A stretch of DNA of 64,000 bases, taken from contig JAFLBH010000004.1 of the NCBI GenBank assembly GCA_017303905.1, positions 349,548 to 413,547 on the forward strand, written 5' to 3'. The DNA is from Bacteroidota bacterium (lineage in GTDB: Bacteria > Bacteroidota > Bacteroidia > B-17B0 > Aurantibacillaceae). Position 1 is the stretch's first letter. Each line of letters begins with the position of its first letter. Below the pieces are notes generated by a model, which saw nothing but the letters and a program-made list of their open reading frames with translations, ran no database searches and was not told where the DNA came from. Below, piece after piece: positions 36,230-45,775 of the stretch. Made by a program: the position numbers and the translations under genes.

Positions 36230-36859
36230 TTATTTTACCGCTTCCGGATTTAACAGGAGAGGATCGTATCCGTCGTTATAAATTACATTAATAATAACTT
36301 CTGCTCCGTCCATTAATTTTTTCGTATCACGTAATCCCATTTTAGTAAGTGTTACTTCCACTACATCAGTTTTTAAATTTAGTGGTAACACTTCGTCATT
36401 TACTTTGATTTGTTTAATACTATTGTTGCCATCGGCCATTTTTGGATTGGTTAAAAATAAATTGCTCCAGAAAAATTTTCCGACAATAATCATTTCCGCG
36501 TCTTTACCGGCTTCCTGTTTATGAAGGGCTCCTAAACTTACAATCATCGGTTCAGGACTTGGGGTACATCCGTCTTGAAATATAAACTCTACTCTTATTT
36601 TTTCTCCTAATTTCAATCCCAGTTCATCCAATTTCACCTGAAACATGGTTGCATTAATTTCATCCTTCGTGGTTTTACCATTCACCTTCACTTCTGTAAT
36701 ACAGAATCCAACACCGCCCTTTCCGTATGGGTTTTTTATGACAATATTCTTTCCGCGATAAACACCCTCAAAACCTAAACCATTAAATGATTTAGTTTGT
36801 GCCTGGGTAAATAAACCTATAAGACAAAAAAGCAGACTATAATTTAAGATATTTTTCAT
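36230..36859 (-). CDS. Secreted protein made of two tandem homologous domains
   Basis: 209 residues with a signal peptide ending TQAQ (about residue 21). Two related halves are visible. Half 1 (about 28-115) reads IVIKNP, then ITEVKVNGK, VKLDELGLKLGEKI and FQDGCTPSPEP. Half 2 (about 127-205) reads LFLTNP, IKQIKVNDE, VTLTKMGLRDTKKL and YNDGYDPLLLNPEA. Both look like all-beta sandwiches ending in a DGxxP motif. No family recognised. It is convergent with ruvB and downstream of a TonB-type receptor gene, with which it may be co-transcribed (51-nt gap). Confidence 0.78.
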   Translation of the reverse strand: MKNILNYSLLFCLIGLFTQAQTKSFNGLGFEGVYRGKNIVIKNPYGKGGVGFCITEVKVNGKTTKDEINATMFQVKLDELGLKLGEKIRVEFIFQDGCTPSPEPMIVSLGALHKQEAGKDAEMIIVGKFFWSNLFLTNPKMADGNNSIKQIKVNDEVLPLNLKTDVVEVTLTKMGLRDTKKLMDGAEVIINVIYNDGYDPLLLNPEAVK

Positions 36860-36910
36860 TGTTGTAAATATAAGGTATTTATATATAGGAATAATACAGG
36901 TTAGAACCCA

Positions 36911-39322
36911 CTATTTTCCCGATTTAATTCTTGAATCTCCTTCCGCATTCATCCGTTGCTCAATACGCATTTTACCAAAACGATAATTTACAGTTAAGCG
37001 AACACGTCTTGTATCCATCCTGTCATACCAATAAAAGTTATTATCGGAGAAACTGGTTGAATAAGAAAAATAATCTTTATACAAAACATCATGAAAAGCT
37101 AAGGTGATGTTAAGCTTTTTATCAAAAAACGCTTTATGAACACTGATATGGATAGCGCTTCTATCGTGGTATGTTTGCGGACCATCCTTGAATTTTGAAC
37201 TATACCCTGCCCAAATCTGAATTTTGAAATCTTTTGGCAAATAGAACTCTTGATTCAAATTGGCATAATAATTAAACGTTTCTGAACTTACATCTTCGCC
37301 CAATAGCTCGCCGCTAAACGTACGATACATCAGAATGCCATATGTTTGAAAACTATACCACTTTATTCGTTTCTGTACCGACCAGCTTACATAATAGTTT
37401 TCTCGATCGCGAAGGTTAGAAATAGTATCTACGTTAATCTTCGAAGAATCCGGTGTATAAGTATACCAAAACGTAAAATCCTTAGTTTTATTGAGTCCGG
37501 CACTTAAAGTTAAGAACTGATTGTAATTGTAATCTAACGTTATATTATGGGTAAACTGTGGTCGGATTTCAGGATTTCCAACTCCATAATTCAATTGTTC
37601 ATTGAAAGTTCGAACAGGATTCATCATACCATAATGCGGGCGATCAATTCGATAACTATAAGCTGTGGTAATTGAATTCTTTTTATTGAAATTGAAATCT
37701 ATGCTGCCACTCGGAAATAAACCAACATAATTACGTTTGAAAGCATAATTTGTTTTAATGTCTTTGGCATCAAGATCCGTTTCTTCTGCACGCAAACCTA
37801 AGCTAAATCCTATTTTATCCCAATTTCTGGAAAAAGTAGAATAAGCGGCCAATATTCTTTCTTTAAATCGATACACATTAAATAATGTTGTATCACCGGT
37901 AAACAATCCTGTTGTTTGATTAAAAAAATTTAATTCAGTACTGCTATAATTATCCGCGAAACTAGCTTTTAATCCTGCCTCCAGCGATAATTTATTCTTG
38001 AATGTTTTATTTAAATCAATCTTGGGAGAAAACACTTTAAAATCACGATCGTTAGTTGTATTATACGTACTTGCCGGTGCCACTTCAGTATTACTTATAT
38101 CATAAAAATGATTCTCATTCGTTTTATATTGTTTCTCCACAAAATTACTGTAACCGAAACTCAATTTGATTTGTCCGCCTGTTGTATCTATTTTTTGAAG
38201 TATACTTAAATTATAATTTGGAGCATACATTTTAAATTTATCTTTTACGGTATAATCCATTCGAGTGTAGCCAAAATCACTACCATTGCCAATTTCGGTG
38301 CGCGTATCGCTGTTATAATGATCGTTATTGTAATTACTATTAATGTAAAAACCCAATACTGTTTTAGGTGTTACATCATATTCAATACCCCCGCCACCCC
38401 ACATCACTCTTTGAAAACTTTCGGAAGTGCCATAAGAGTTTATAGTTTGAGTGCTGCCATTTACGTATAAATTACGCTCTAATTTTTGATCGCTTACACC
38501 ATCCCAATTTCCATAGGAGAAATTAGAAAAAACACTTAGCTTGTTAGATTTATAATTGAAAGAACCCCAGGGGCCGAACCGCAACCTTTTCATATAACTA
38601 ATACCAAATGATATATTTCCATTATACCCTTTAACCTTTGCTCGCTTGGTTACTATGTTAATGAGTCCTCCCGTGCCGGCAGCATCATAACGAGCAGGTG
38701 GATTTTTGATTAATTCAATCTTTGAAACAGCGTCGGCACTCATGGCAGCGAGCATATCCAGTACTTGAGGAGCCGGCATTTCCTGCAAACGATCATCTAT
38801 TAAAAAACGTGCGCCGCCAACACCATTAATAGTGATATTATTTTGTGGATCAATAATAACACCGGGCAATCTTTTTAATAAATCTAATACCGTATTTCCC
38901 TTAGCTAAAATATCATCCTCTACATTCATTACTACCATTCCCTTTTTAAATTCAACCGCAGGTTTATAAACCGCTACAGAAACTTCTTTTAAATTAACGC
39001 CTTCCGTTTTAAGTTGTTGAGCAGGTAGTTCAATTCTTGAAAGTGAATCAATGGTAATTACATTACTAAAACAAACCCTATAACCAACATTGGTGAATTT
39101 TATGCAGTAATTTCCGCTTCTTATATTCTCAAATTTATACTCGCCCTTATCGTTACTTATATTGCCTTTAACCAAACTGCTGTCGGAAGCGTTTAATAAA
39201 GCCATGGCGCAAAAAGGAATGGGAGCTTGGGTTGAATCAGTTACAATACCACTTATTGAATTTTGCGAAAAGGCCACAACACCTATTACACTCATAAAAA
39301 TCACTAATAGATGTTTTTTCAT
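36911..39322 (-). CDS. TonB-dependent-type outer-membrane beta-barrel protein
   Basis: 803 residues. The signal peptide ends AFSQ (about residue 20). A carboxypeptidase-regulatory-like beta domain follows (about 21-105; GIVTDSTQAPIPFC). The plug domain (about 125-230) has DLLKRLPGVIIDPQNNITING and ARYDAAGTGGLINIVTKR. A long beta-barrel ends the protein with a short polar tail. This fits the outer membrane beta-barrel family (OMP_b-brl type). The substrate is unknown, and no SusD partner is adjacent. It lies downstream of an ECF sigma/anti-sigma-like pair. Confidence 0.88.
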   Translation of the reverse strand: MKKHLLVIFMSVIGVVAFSQNSISGIVTDSTQAPIPFCAMALLNASDSSLVKGNISNDKGEYKFENIRSGNYCIKFTNVGYRVCFSNVITIDSLSRIELPAQQLKTEGVNLKEVSVAVYKPAVEFKKGMVVMNVEDDILAKGNTVLDLLKRLPGVIIDPQNNITINGVGGARFLIDDRLQEMPAPQVLDMLAAMSADAVSKIELIKNPPARYDAAGTGGLINIVTKRAKVKGYNGNISFGISYMKRLRFGPWGSFNYKSNKLSVFSNFSYGNWDGVSDQKLERNLYVNGSTQTINSYGTSESFQRVMWGGGGIEYDVTPKTVLGFYINSNYNNDHYNSDTRTEIGNGSDFGYTRMDYTVKDKFKMYAPNYNLSILQKIDTTGGQIKLSFGYSNFVEKQYKTNENHFYDISNTEVAPASTYNTTNDRDFKVFSPKIDLNKTFKNKLSLEAGLKASFADNYSSTELNFFNQTTGLFTGDTTLFNVYRFKERILAAYSTFSRNWDKIGFSLGLRAEETDLDAKDIKTNYAFKRNYVGLFPSGSIDFNFNKKNSITTAYSYRIDRPHYGMMNPVRTFNEQLNYGVGNPEIRPQFTHNITLDYNYNQFLTLSAGLNKTKDFTFWYTYTPDSSKINVDTISNLRDRENYYVSWSVQKRIKWYSFQTYGILMYRTFSGELLGEDVSSETFNYYANLNQEFYLPKDFKIQIWAGYSSKFKDGPQTYHDRSAIHISVHKAFFDKKLNITLAFHDVLYKDYFSYSTSFSDNNFYWYDRMDTRRVRLTVNYRFGKMRIEQRMNAEGDSRIKSGK

Positions 39323-39507
39323 TGCAGGTATAATGTAGAGATTATTAAAAGATACATGAACGGCGGAACTTATTTTTTATTACTTATTAATGAGTAGTAC
39401 ACTTTAATGACTGAATGGTTCAATCCGATTTATTATCAATTATTTTAATCCGTGATTATCCCCCCACTAAAGGGGAGATTTCACGTTATGAAAGAGGGAG
39501 TTCACAC

Positions 39508-40473
39508 CTACTCCTCTATCTGAGCCTGTACAAAATCATCAAATATGATTCTATCACCAACAGCCGCTTCCTCAAAAAACAAGTAAACATCTACCTGCTT
39601 ATTGAAAATAATTTTTAAATCAATTGCCCGAAACTTATCACTTATGAATTTTCCCTCACCTGAATTACCGGAGGGTGCTCCAATACCAATAGCTATTGGA
39701 TGAAGATGTTTATTATCGGAACCTTTAATCAAACTAATGTTTTTTAACTCACTCTCCAGATTAAATTTTGATTTACCATCTACTTTTACCGACAGCCATA
39801 CCATTTTAAGCTGAGAACGCTTCTCCAGTTCACTCGCACTAATATAACCGAACTCACATGCGTTGCAATTCATGGTTATTGGCGATGGTACTGCAGAGCC
39901 CATATTATCAAGCGCATCCATATTAAGCAGAACACATTTAGCATTCGGACTTGCTTTAAAAGGTTCGCTAAAAATATAATCTTTATTCCTTTGCTCCGGC
40001 TTTTGGATTGTATCCGTTAAAGGAGCCGCATGAAGACTCGACGGTGAATGACTTTCAGTTTTAATGACATTAGAAATATTCGTTGGTGCCTTTTTTACAG
40101 AATTTTGCTTCTCAGCACCCTTCTGAATTGATTCGACAGATGTATCACCGGTAAAAAAACGGACTTCCTGTGCTTTAGAAGCCATTGTATCCTTGTTAAC
40201 TGTTAATGCATTCTCCTTAGTTTCTGCAACTGCCTCGTTAATTGTTGATTCTGAGGAACTCACCTTATAACAAACAACAACTGTTGTACTGATTATAGCA
40301 ATAGTGATTGCACTTTTAATGATTATACCTTTAATTGAAGCCGTTTTAATAATTGCCTTACCAGCACCAACGGCACTACTTTTAACAGCCGCGAAATTCA
40401 TCCCCTGGGAAATTTGTTCAGGTGTGAGTTCCGGACGGTTTTCTATTATTTTGTAATTCTTCATGTGTTTCAT
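39508..40473 (-). CDS. Single-pass membrane protein, putative anti-sigma partner of the adjacent ECF factor
   Basis: 321 residues. A short cytoplasmic N-terminus (about 1-48; ENRPELTPEQISQGMNF) and one TM helix (about 50-68; SAITIAIISTTVVVCY) are followed by a low-complexity periplasmic linker (about 75-165) and a beta-rich domain (about 175-321). It begins 15 nt after the ECF sigma gene, and the topology fits an anti-sigma factor, but no ZAS motif is seen. Function is inferred from position. Met4 (40464) is an alternative start. Confidence 0.65.
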   Translation of the reverse strand: MKHMKNYKIIENRPELTPEQISQGMNFAAVKSSAVGAGKAIIKTASIKGIIIKSAITIAIISTTVVVCYKVSSSESTINEAVAETKENALTVNKDTMASKAQEVRFFTGDTSVESIQKGAEKQNSVKKAPTNISNVIKTESHSPSSLHAAPLTDTIQKPEQRNKDYIFSEPFKASPNAKCVLLNMDALDNMGSAVPSPITMNCNACEFGYISASELEKRSQLKMVWLSVKVDGKSKFNLESELKNISLIKGSDNKHLHPIAIGIGAPSGNSGEGKFISDKFRAIDLKIIFNKQVDVYLFFEEAAVGDRIIFDDFVQAQIEE

Positions 40474-40488
40474 TTTATCCTGTACTCA

Positions 40489-41025
40489 TCATGCAATTTG
40501 TGTAAATACTTTTCTTAATTTATCTAATATGCGATAGGTTTTTACTTTAGCGTTGTTCTCGGTAATATCTAAAATTTGAGCCACTTGCGAGAAAGGTCTT
40601 TCTTCAAAAAACCGAAGTTCAATTATGAGTAATTCCTCGTCTGATAAATATAAGAGTGCCCTTTTCAAAGCTGCAAGATCTTCCTTACTCAATCCGTCTG
40701 TTTCGTTAGCTATTCCTTTTAATCCCTTTTCATCCAAACTTATAACACGCGCTTTCTTGGTGCGTCGATAAAACAAATTCACTTCATTAATAGCGATGCG
40801 ATATAACCAACTTGAAAATGGCAAGCCCTGGTGCTGATATTTTCCAATACTACTGAGCGCTTTTATAAATACCATGGCCGTTACATCCCTACTATCTTCC
40901 ACATCCTCCATCCGTTTGTATACAAAGCGCAAAATACGCTCGTAATAAGTTGTATACAGCGGCTCGAAGCCGGCAGGATTTGCTTTGGCCTTCTCTATTA
41001 TTTGCTGTTCATTATCAATCTCCAT
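40489..41025 (-). CDS. ECF-type RNA polymerase sigma factor
   Basis: 178 residues with only sigma regions 2 and 4. Region 2 (about 15-85) contains FEPLYTTYYERILRFVYKRM, DVTAMVFIKAL and SSWLYRIAINE. Region 4 (about 115-172) contains LLIIELRFFEERPFSQVAQILDITENNAKVKTYRIL. Region 3 is missing, as expected for ECF factors. It probably directs transcription together with, and under the control of, the membrane protein encoded next to it. Confidence 0.94.
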   Translation of the reverse strand: MEIDNEQQIIEKAKANPAGFEPLYTTYYERILRFVYKRMEDVEDSRDVTAMVFIKALSSIGKYQHQGLPFSSWLYRIAINEVNLFYRRTKKARVISLDEKGLKGIANETDGLSKEDLAALKRALLYLSDEELLIIELRFFEERPFSQVAQILDITENNAKVKTYRILDKLRKVFTQIA

Positions 41026-41300
41026 ATAGGTGTGTAGGGCTCTTTCGGGATATACAATTCAGAAGGCTAGCAAAAAGATACAAAAAAGGAAAGATTTTAT
41101 CTTAAAAACGAGTCTTTAAGGTTTTTTGGGAGTTGTTCTTTAATAAAACATCGGGTTCGCACAAATTCATTTCAATATTTCAATGAAGCCTGACACGTTC
41201 GGTTATTTTATTGATTCCATTAACTCAGCAAAATGAAGTTTCAATCAAATTTTCTGAATCTTAATAGACTATTACGCAAGGATTGAGTGGGTAATTGCAT

Positions 41301-41308
41301 TACATTTG
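41301..41308 (+). promoter_or_regulatory. -7 box (TACATTTG) of the DUF1398 gene
   Basis: TACATTTG matches TAnnTTTG, 15 nt before ATG 41324. A TTG at 41284 is only 14 nt upstream, closer than the usual spacing. Confidence 0.45.
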
Positions 41309-41323
41309 TAAAAAGCACAAACC

Positions 41324-41713
41324 ATGTTTACAATCGATCAAATAGCGGCAGCTCATTCAAAAGTAAAATCGGGAGCTGATTTTCCAAACTACATAAAGGA
41401 AATAAAACAATTAGGTGTGACGCATTACGAAACTTTTGCCAGTGACAGTCGAGCCATTTTTTATGGTGCTACAGACTTCAAAGCCGGCATGCCTGCTAAA
41501 TTTTCCTCTATACCAATTTCGGAGGATTGTAACGTGAACCAATTTAAAAGCGATTTAAAAAATCATCAGCAGGGGAAAACAGATTATATAACTTTTCGCA
41601 ATGATGCCGCTAAATCAGGAATAGAAAAATGGAAAGTAGACCTTCACCAAATGACATGTACTTATTATGACACAAAGGGGAATGAAATACTCACAGAAAA
41701 TATTCCACAATAA
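41324..41713 (+). CDS. DUF1398 family protein
   Basis: 129 residues, soluble. The sequence FTIDQIAAAHSKVKSGADFPNYIKEIKQLGV and the block YITFRNDAAKSGIEKWKVDLHQMTCTYYD match the DUF1398 family (E. coli YbcV relatives, sometimes labelled phage envelope protein on weak grounds). Biological role unknown. It begins a plus-strand row of three small genes. No phage genes are nearby. Confidence 0.8.
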   Translation: MFTIDQIAAAHSKVKSGADFPNYIKEIKQLGVTHYETFASDSRAIFYGATDFKAGMPAKFSSIPISEDCNVNQFKSDLKNHQQGKTDYITFRNDAAKSGIEKWKVDLHQMTCTYYDTKGNEILTENIPQ

Positions 41714-41794
41714 ATTACTTTAATTACACGTTACAACAATCGATTCATTGAGGTTTTTAATGGAGAAAAAAGATAAAACAGTATCTTCATTGCT

Positions 41795-42211
41795 TTGAGA
41801 AAAGCGCAAAATTTGAAAAAAATTGTTTTAATAAAAAAATCTCATACACCCGGAATTCTACAAGCTGAATTGTACGACAACGGCATTATAGAAATAACCT
41901 GGGACGCTTCCATTGAGACCATTGAAGTTTTACATTTAAAAGAAATGCAGCGACTTGTTGAGGAACTCGGTCAAGGAAAGAAAATGCCGCTCTTATTCAA
42001 GCCTCACGATTTTTTACATTTAAGCAGTGAAGCCGGAAAGTACGCTACCTCTGAAGAGGGAACCAAATATAGTTTAGCTATTGTTGTAATGGTTGACAAT
42101 ATGGCCAAAAGTTTACTCATGAATTTCTTTATGAAAATGAATAAGCCAATTGTTCCAACCAAAAGTTTTTCGAAAAAGGAAGAGGCCATTGAATGGCTTA
42201 AGAGTTACTAA
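41795..42211 (+). CDS. STAS/SpoIIAA-like small protein
   Basis: About 132-138 residues. The frame has no ATG; TTG starts at 41795 or 41813 are the candidates. The pattern AELYDNGIIEITWDA, LHLKEMQRLVEEL, PLLFKPHDFLHLSSEAG, SLAIVVMVDNMAKSLLMNFF and KEEAIEWLKSY is that of the STAS/SpoIIAA-like proteins common in Bacteroidota. Partner and ligand are unknown. The start codon and exact N-terminus are uncertain. Confidence 0.7.
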   Translation: MRKAQNLKKIVLIKKSHTPGILQAELYDNGIIEITWDASIETIEVLHLKEMQRLVEELGQGKKMPLLFKPHDFLHLSSEAGKYATSEEGTKYSLAIVVMVDNMAKSLLMNFFMKMNKPIVPTKSFSKKEEAIEWLKSY

Positions 42212-42313
42212 AAATCGCCACTTTATAATCAAATTTCAACTATTAATGTTATTAACAGATATTTGATATTAAATTCATATTTTTATTTATTCAATTATTA
42301 AAATCGTTAACAA

Positions 42314-42745
42314 ATGAATCCAATTGTAAGAAATATTATCGCTGTTATTGCCGGAGCGTTTGGCGGCGGTGCCATTAATATGGCCTTAATTATGGTGAGT
42401 GGCTCTGTAATTCCGCCCCCGGAAGGTGCAGACATAACAACCATGGAAGGATTAAAAGCTTCCATGCACTTAATGGAACCCAAACATTTTTTAATGCCTT
42501 TTTTAGCGCACGCATTAGGTACTTATTCAGGTGCCATTATTGCTGCAGCCGTTGCCGCAAATCATAAAATGAAATTCGCATTAGGTATCGGGGCTTGGTT
42601 TTTAGTTGGTGGCATTATCAATATCATTCTGCTTCCTTCCCCACTCTGGTTTACTTTAACGGATTTAATTCTGGCTTACATTCCGATGGCGTATTTAGGT
42701 GGTAAAGAAATTACTAAGCGAATAAAACCAAAAGAAACAGTATAA
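42314..42745 (+). CDS. Small integral membrane protein, about four TM helices
   Basis: 143 residues. TM segments at about 5-30, 60-82, 87-107 and 112-130; glycine-rich first helix (AVIAGAFGGGAINMAL). The loop between TM1 and TM2 carries PPPEGADITTMEGLKASMHLM. No function recognised; similar four-TM proteins are frequent in this phylum. It ends just before a strong bidirectional terminator. Confidence 0.7.
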   Translation: MNPIVRNIIAVIAGAFGGGAINMALIMVSGSVIPPPEGADITTMEGLKASMHLMEPKHFLMPFLAHALGTYSGAIIAAAVAANHKMKFALGIGAWFLVGGIINIILLPSPLWFTLTDLILAYIPMAYLGGKEITKRIKPKETV

Positions 42746-42756
42746 AGCATTAAATA

Positions 42757-42783
42757 AAAAATCCCGCCTTGAGCGGGATTTTT
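42757..42783. terminator. Bidirectional terminator between convergent genes
   Basis: A perfect 11-bp stem AAAAATCCCGC / GCGGGATTTTT with a 5-nt loop has A-runs on one side and T-runs on the other. It serves the membrane-protein gene (+) and the RND exporter gene (-). Confidence 0.92.
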
Positions 42784-42799
42784 AAATTTTAAATTTGTC

Positions 42800-45145
42800 C
42801 TATTCTTCTATTTCTATCATAGAAGCCTTCATGATTTCTTTGTTCTGCTTTTTATTAGCAATGGACAATAGAATTGCCGGTAATAAAACCAAATTAGTAA
42901 TTAATGACATAATTAAGGTTAATGAGATTAATACGCCTAATGCGGCTGTACCACCAAAACTGGATACAGAGAAAATAGAAAATCCAAAGAATAAAATCAC
43001 AGATGTATAAATCATACTGAAGCCTGTATCCTTAATAGCTACGCTTATCGCTTTAAAAGCATCTCCTCCGAGTTTTCTTAATTCCTGACGGTATTTTGTT
43101 AGGAAATAAATGGTTCCGTCTGAACTTATACCAAAGGCTATACTAAAAATTAAAATGGTAGAGGGTTTAAATCGAATATCAAGGAAACCCATAACGCCCG
43201 CTGTAATAATTAATGGAATCAAACATGGTAACTTGGATAACACAATAATTCGCACCGAACGGAATAAAGCCATTCCTACAATTGCAATTAATATAATTTC
43301 GATGATTAAACTCTCAAATAAATTATAAAGTAAATAATCATTACTCTTTAAAAACACTAAGCTGTGACCAGTTAAACTAACGTCGTAATCTTTCGGCGGA
43401 AAAATAGAATCTACTTTCGGTCGAAGTTCCGCTACTAATTCCTTTATTCTCTTAGAGCCTACATCCGCCATTTGAAAACTAATGCGTGTAATTCGCTTAG
43501 TACTATCAATAAAAAATTTCATCCGATTATTTTGTCCGCTTAACGAACCGGAATATTCTGATAAAGTTTTTAAATCGGTAATAGAAGGCAAACGATAATA
43601 TTTAGGCGCTCCATCCTTATAGGCCTGATAAGAAAACTTCACCGCCTCTACAACTGAGAGTGGTTTTGAAAATTCTTTATAATCGCCAAACAAGGCTTGT
43701 AATGCTTTCATCTTATAAAGCACCTTCGCATTCTCTGCAAAAATTCCATTTTCTTTTTTACTGTCAACCGAAATCTCAAATGGCAATACACCATGGAATG
43801 CACTCTCAAAGAAATGCAAATCGGTATAAACAGGATCTTTCTTAGGCAAATCATCTACTACATATCCAACTAAACTAATCTTAAGCATTCCTATTGCTCC
43901 AATAACTGTTATAATAACTGTGCTTAAATAAATAGCAGGTCTTTTATTCTGAACTAAACTATCAACATAATCCAATATTTTATTTATACGCTTTGCTTCC
44001 AGATGTTTAGTGTGCTTTGCTTTGGGCTCAGGCAGTAAAAACAAAAGAACAGGAATCAAAATAAGCGTAACGATATAAGTTGCCATAACACTGATAGCTG
44101 CCACCACACCAAACTCCACTAACATTGTACTTTTAGTAAAATACAATACGCCAAAACCAATAGAAGTTGTAACGTTAGCCAGGAATAGTGTAACACCAAT
44201 TGTTTCAATCATGCGCGATAAAGCTTTTATTTTATTACCGTGCAGAACAAACTCAGCCTGATATTTATTAATTAAGAAAATACAATTTGGAATACCAATA
44301 ACCATTATGAGCGGTGCGACAAGTCCGGTTAAGACGGTGATTTTATATCCGAATAATTCAAGGACACCCAGCGACCATAAAACACCAATTAAAACGATTA
44401 CTATACTAAAGAACACATTGGCTCCGGAGCGGAAAAACATCCAAAGAATAAATCCGGTAATTAAAATCGCCAACACTAAAAACAAGGTCATCTCATGCGA
44501 AATTTTTTCCATCATCTGAGAGCGGATGTACGGCATGCCTGAATAATGCATCTGAACATGATGTTTAATTCCAAATCCCTCCGTAAGAGTTTTGATGTCG
44601 CGCACAATATCTAAACGACGCTTTGAATTGAGCGTTGATGTATTAAAGGTAATAGCCATTAAAGTGGCGCCCGTTTCCTTATTGTAAATGATACCCTCGT
44701 AGAATTTGAGTTTATCCATTTCCAATTTAATACTGTCAACATCCGATTGTGTTCTCGGAATTTTGGTAATAACCGGAACAAAATCAAACTTAGAGAGACT
44801 ATCGTTACGAATTAATTTATATGCAGTAGGAACCGATAAAACTTCCTTAATTCCCGGAATAATTTTAATGGTTTTGCTTAGATGGTACCAGTCGTTGAAT
44901 TTATTGAGCGTATAAAAATTTTTATCCTCAAATCCTATCACCATGACGTTTCCATCTTCACCAAATTGCTTTTTGAATTTTTGGTATTCTACATAAGCTG
45001 GATCATCGTCCGGCAAAATGCGTGCAAAATCATAAGACAATTCAATTTGAGATGCCTCATATCCCATAAATACTGTTGCCAATAGAACAACAACAGTAAA
45101 TACAGCTTTATTTCTTAGTAACAATCCTGAAAACTTTCTCCACAT
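42800..45145 (-). CDS. RND-superfamily MMPL-type exporter
   Basis: 781 residues. One N-terminal TM and large periplasmic domain are followed by a five-helix bundle (about 205-375; GFILWMFFRSGANVFFSIVIVLIGVLWSLG), a second periplasmic domain (about 430-590) and a second helix bundle (about 615-770). This is the two-fold RND/SSD layout. There are no partner genes for a tripartite pump, so it probably moves lipids or hydrophobic molecules (inference). It lies 5 nt after a four-TM protein gene with which it forms an operon. Confidence 0.9.
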   Translation of the reverse strand: MWRKFSGLLLRNKAVFTVVVLLATVFMGYEASQIELSYDFARILPDDDPAYVEYQKFKKQFGEDGNVMVIGFEDKNFYTLNKFNDWYHLSKTIKIIPGIKEVLSVPTAYKLIRNDSLSKFDFVPVITKIPRTQSDVDSIKLEMDKLKFYEGIIYNKETGATLMAITFNTSTLNSKRRLDIVRDIKTLTEGFGIKHHVQMHYSGMPYIRSQMMEKISHEMTLFLVLAILITGFILWMFFRSGANVFFSIVIVLIGVLWSLGVLELFGYKITVLTGLVAPLIMVIGIPNCIFLINKYQAEFVLHGNKIKALSRMIETIGVTLFLANVTTSIGFGVLYFTKSTMLVEFGVVAAISVMATYIVTLILIPVLLFLLPEPKAKHTKHLEAKRINKILDYVDSLVQNKRPAIYLSTVIITVIGAIGMLKISLVGYVVDDLPKKDPVYTDLHFFESAFHGVLPFEISVDSKKENGIFAENAKVLYKMKALQALFGDYKEFSKPLSVVEAVKFSYQAYKDGAPKYYRLPSITDLKTLSEYSGSLSGQNNRMKFFIDSTKRITRISFQMADVGSKRIKELVAELRPKVDSIFPPKDYDVSLTGHSLVFLKSNDYLLYNLFESLIIEIILIAIVGMALFRSVRIIVLSKLPCLIPLIITAGVMGFLDIRFKPSTILIFSIAFGISSDGTIYFLTKYRQELRKLGGDAFKAISVAIKDTGFSMIYTSVILFFGFSIFSVSSFGGTAALGVLISLTLIMSLITNLVLLPAILLSIANKKQNKEIMKASMIEIEE

Positions 45146-45150
45146 AGAAC

Positions 45151-45696
45151 CTAATTTAATACCTTATCCTTCAATATAAATTTGTAATAAAAATACAAGG
45201 ACACAAGCGCAGCCAATATTCCTATTAAATTTGTTATCGTCACAAACATTCCTACAAACATAACGGTTAATCCACCTAAAAACATTCTCTCCGAGAAGTA
45301 AACTAATTCCATAAGCTTTAAATCTCCACTTCTTCTTGAATATTTATAAAGTTCTTTATCAATATGAAGCTGAGCCACAATCATCCAAATCAGAGCAGCC
45401 TTAAGAAGCAAAACACCTGCACTATTAATCATTGGGTGATCAAAGGATTCAAACGGAACAAAAACAAAATACATTTCCGGAAATAATGAATAAACAAACG
45501 TCATAATTACAAATAGAAAAAACAGCACCAAAAAAACGCCGTTTATCCGTTTAACCCTTTTGTAAGAAACTGTTTGCTCCAAACTACGATACACTTCCAG
45601 TCTTATTAGTCTCCTAAACCACTTCCAGAAGAATGTAATCAATACAAAAACAACAATAAAGGCAGGTAAAAATATTTTTAACACTTCGCTTCCCAT
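45151..45696 (-). CDS. Four-TM membrane protein upstream of the RND exporter
   Basis: 181 residues with TM helices at about 7-25, 50-72, 88-108 and 135-168. Loop motif RRSGDLKLMELVYFSERMFLGG. No family recognised. The 5-nt spacing to the exporter gene suggests a functional link, such as an accessory subunit. Confidence 0.7.
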   Translation of the reverse strand: MGSEVLKIFLPAFIVVFVLITFFWKWFRRLIRLEVYRSLEQTVSYKRVKRINGVFLVLFFLFVIMTFVYSLFPEMYFVFVPFESFDHPMINSAGVLLLKAALIWMIVAQLHIDKELYKYSRRSGDLKLMELVYFSERMFLGGLTVMFVGMFVTITNLIGILAALVSLYFYYKFILKDKVLN

Positions 45697-45775
45697 CCGG
45701 GTTTAAAGATATTTATTTTCAACATTATCTACAATTAATTTATTGAATTTGTGATAATGTGTATCTTGCAAAAAG

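Noticed and set aside
39455..39490. CCCC...GGGG patch (ATCCCCCCACTAAAGGGGAGA) as a terminator
   Set aside because: The stem is only 4 bp and has no adjacent T-run on either strand. It may be a fragment of a dispersed repeat but I saw no second copy.
39415..39618. 67-residue plus-strand open frame upstream of the TonB-type gene
   Set aside because: Most of it lies antisense to the putative anti-sigma gene. Its N-terminal residues (YPPTKGEISRYERGSSH) look like translated non-coding repeat sequence, with no promoter or family match.
41324..41713. Prophage remnant suggested by the DUF1398 'phage envelope' label
   Set aside because: No integrase, capsid, terminase or other phage gene is nearby. 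The label for this family is weakly founded.
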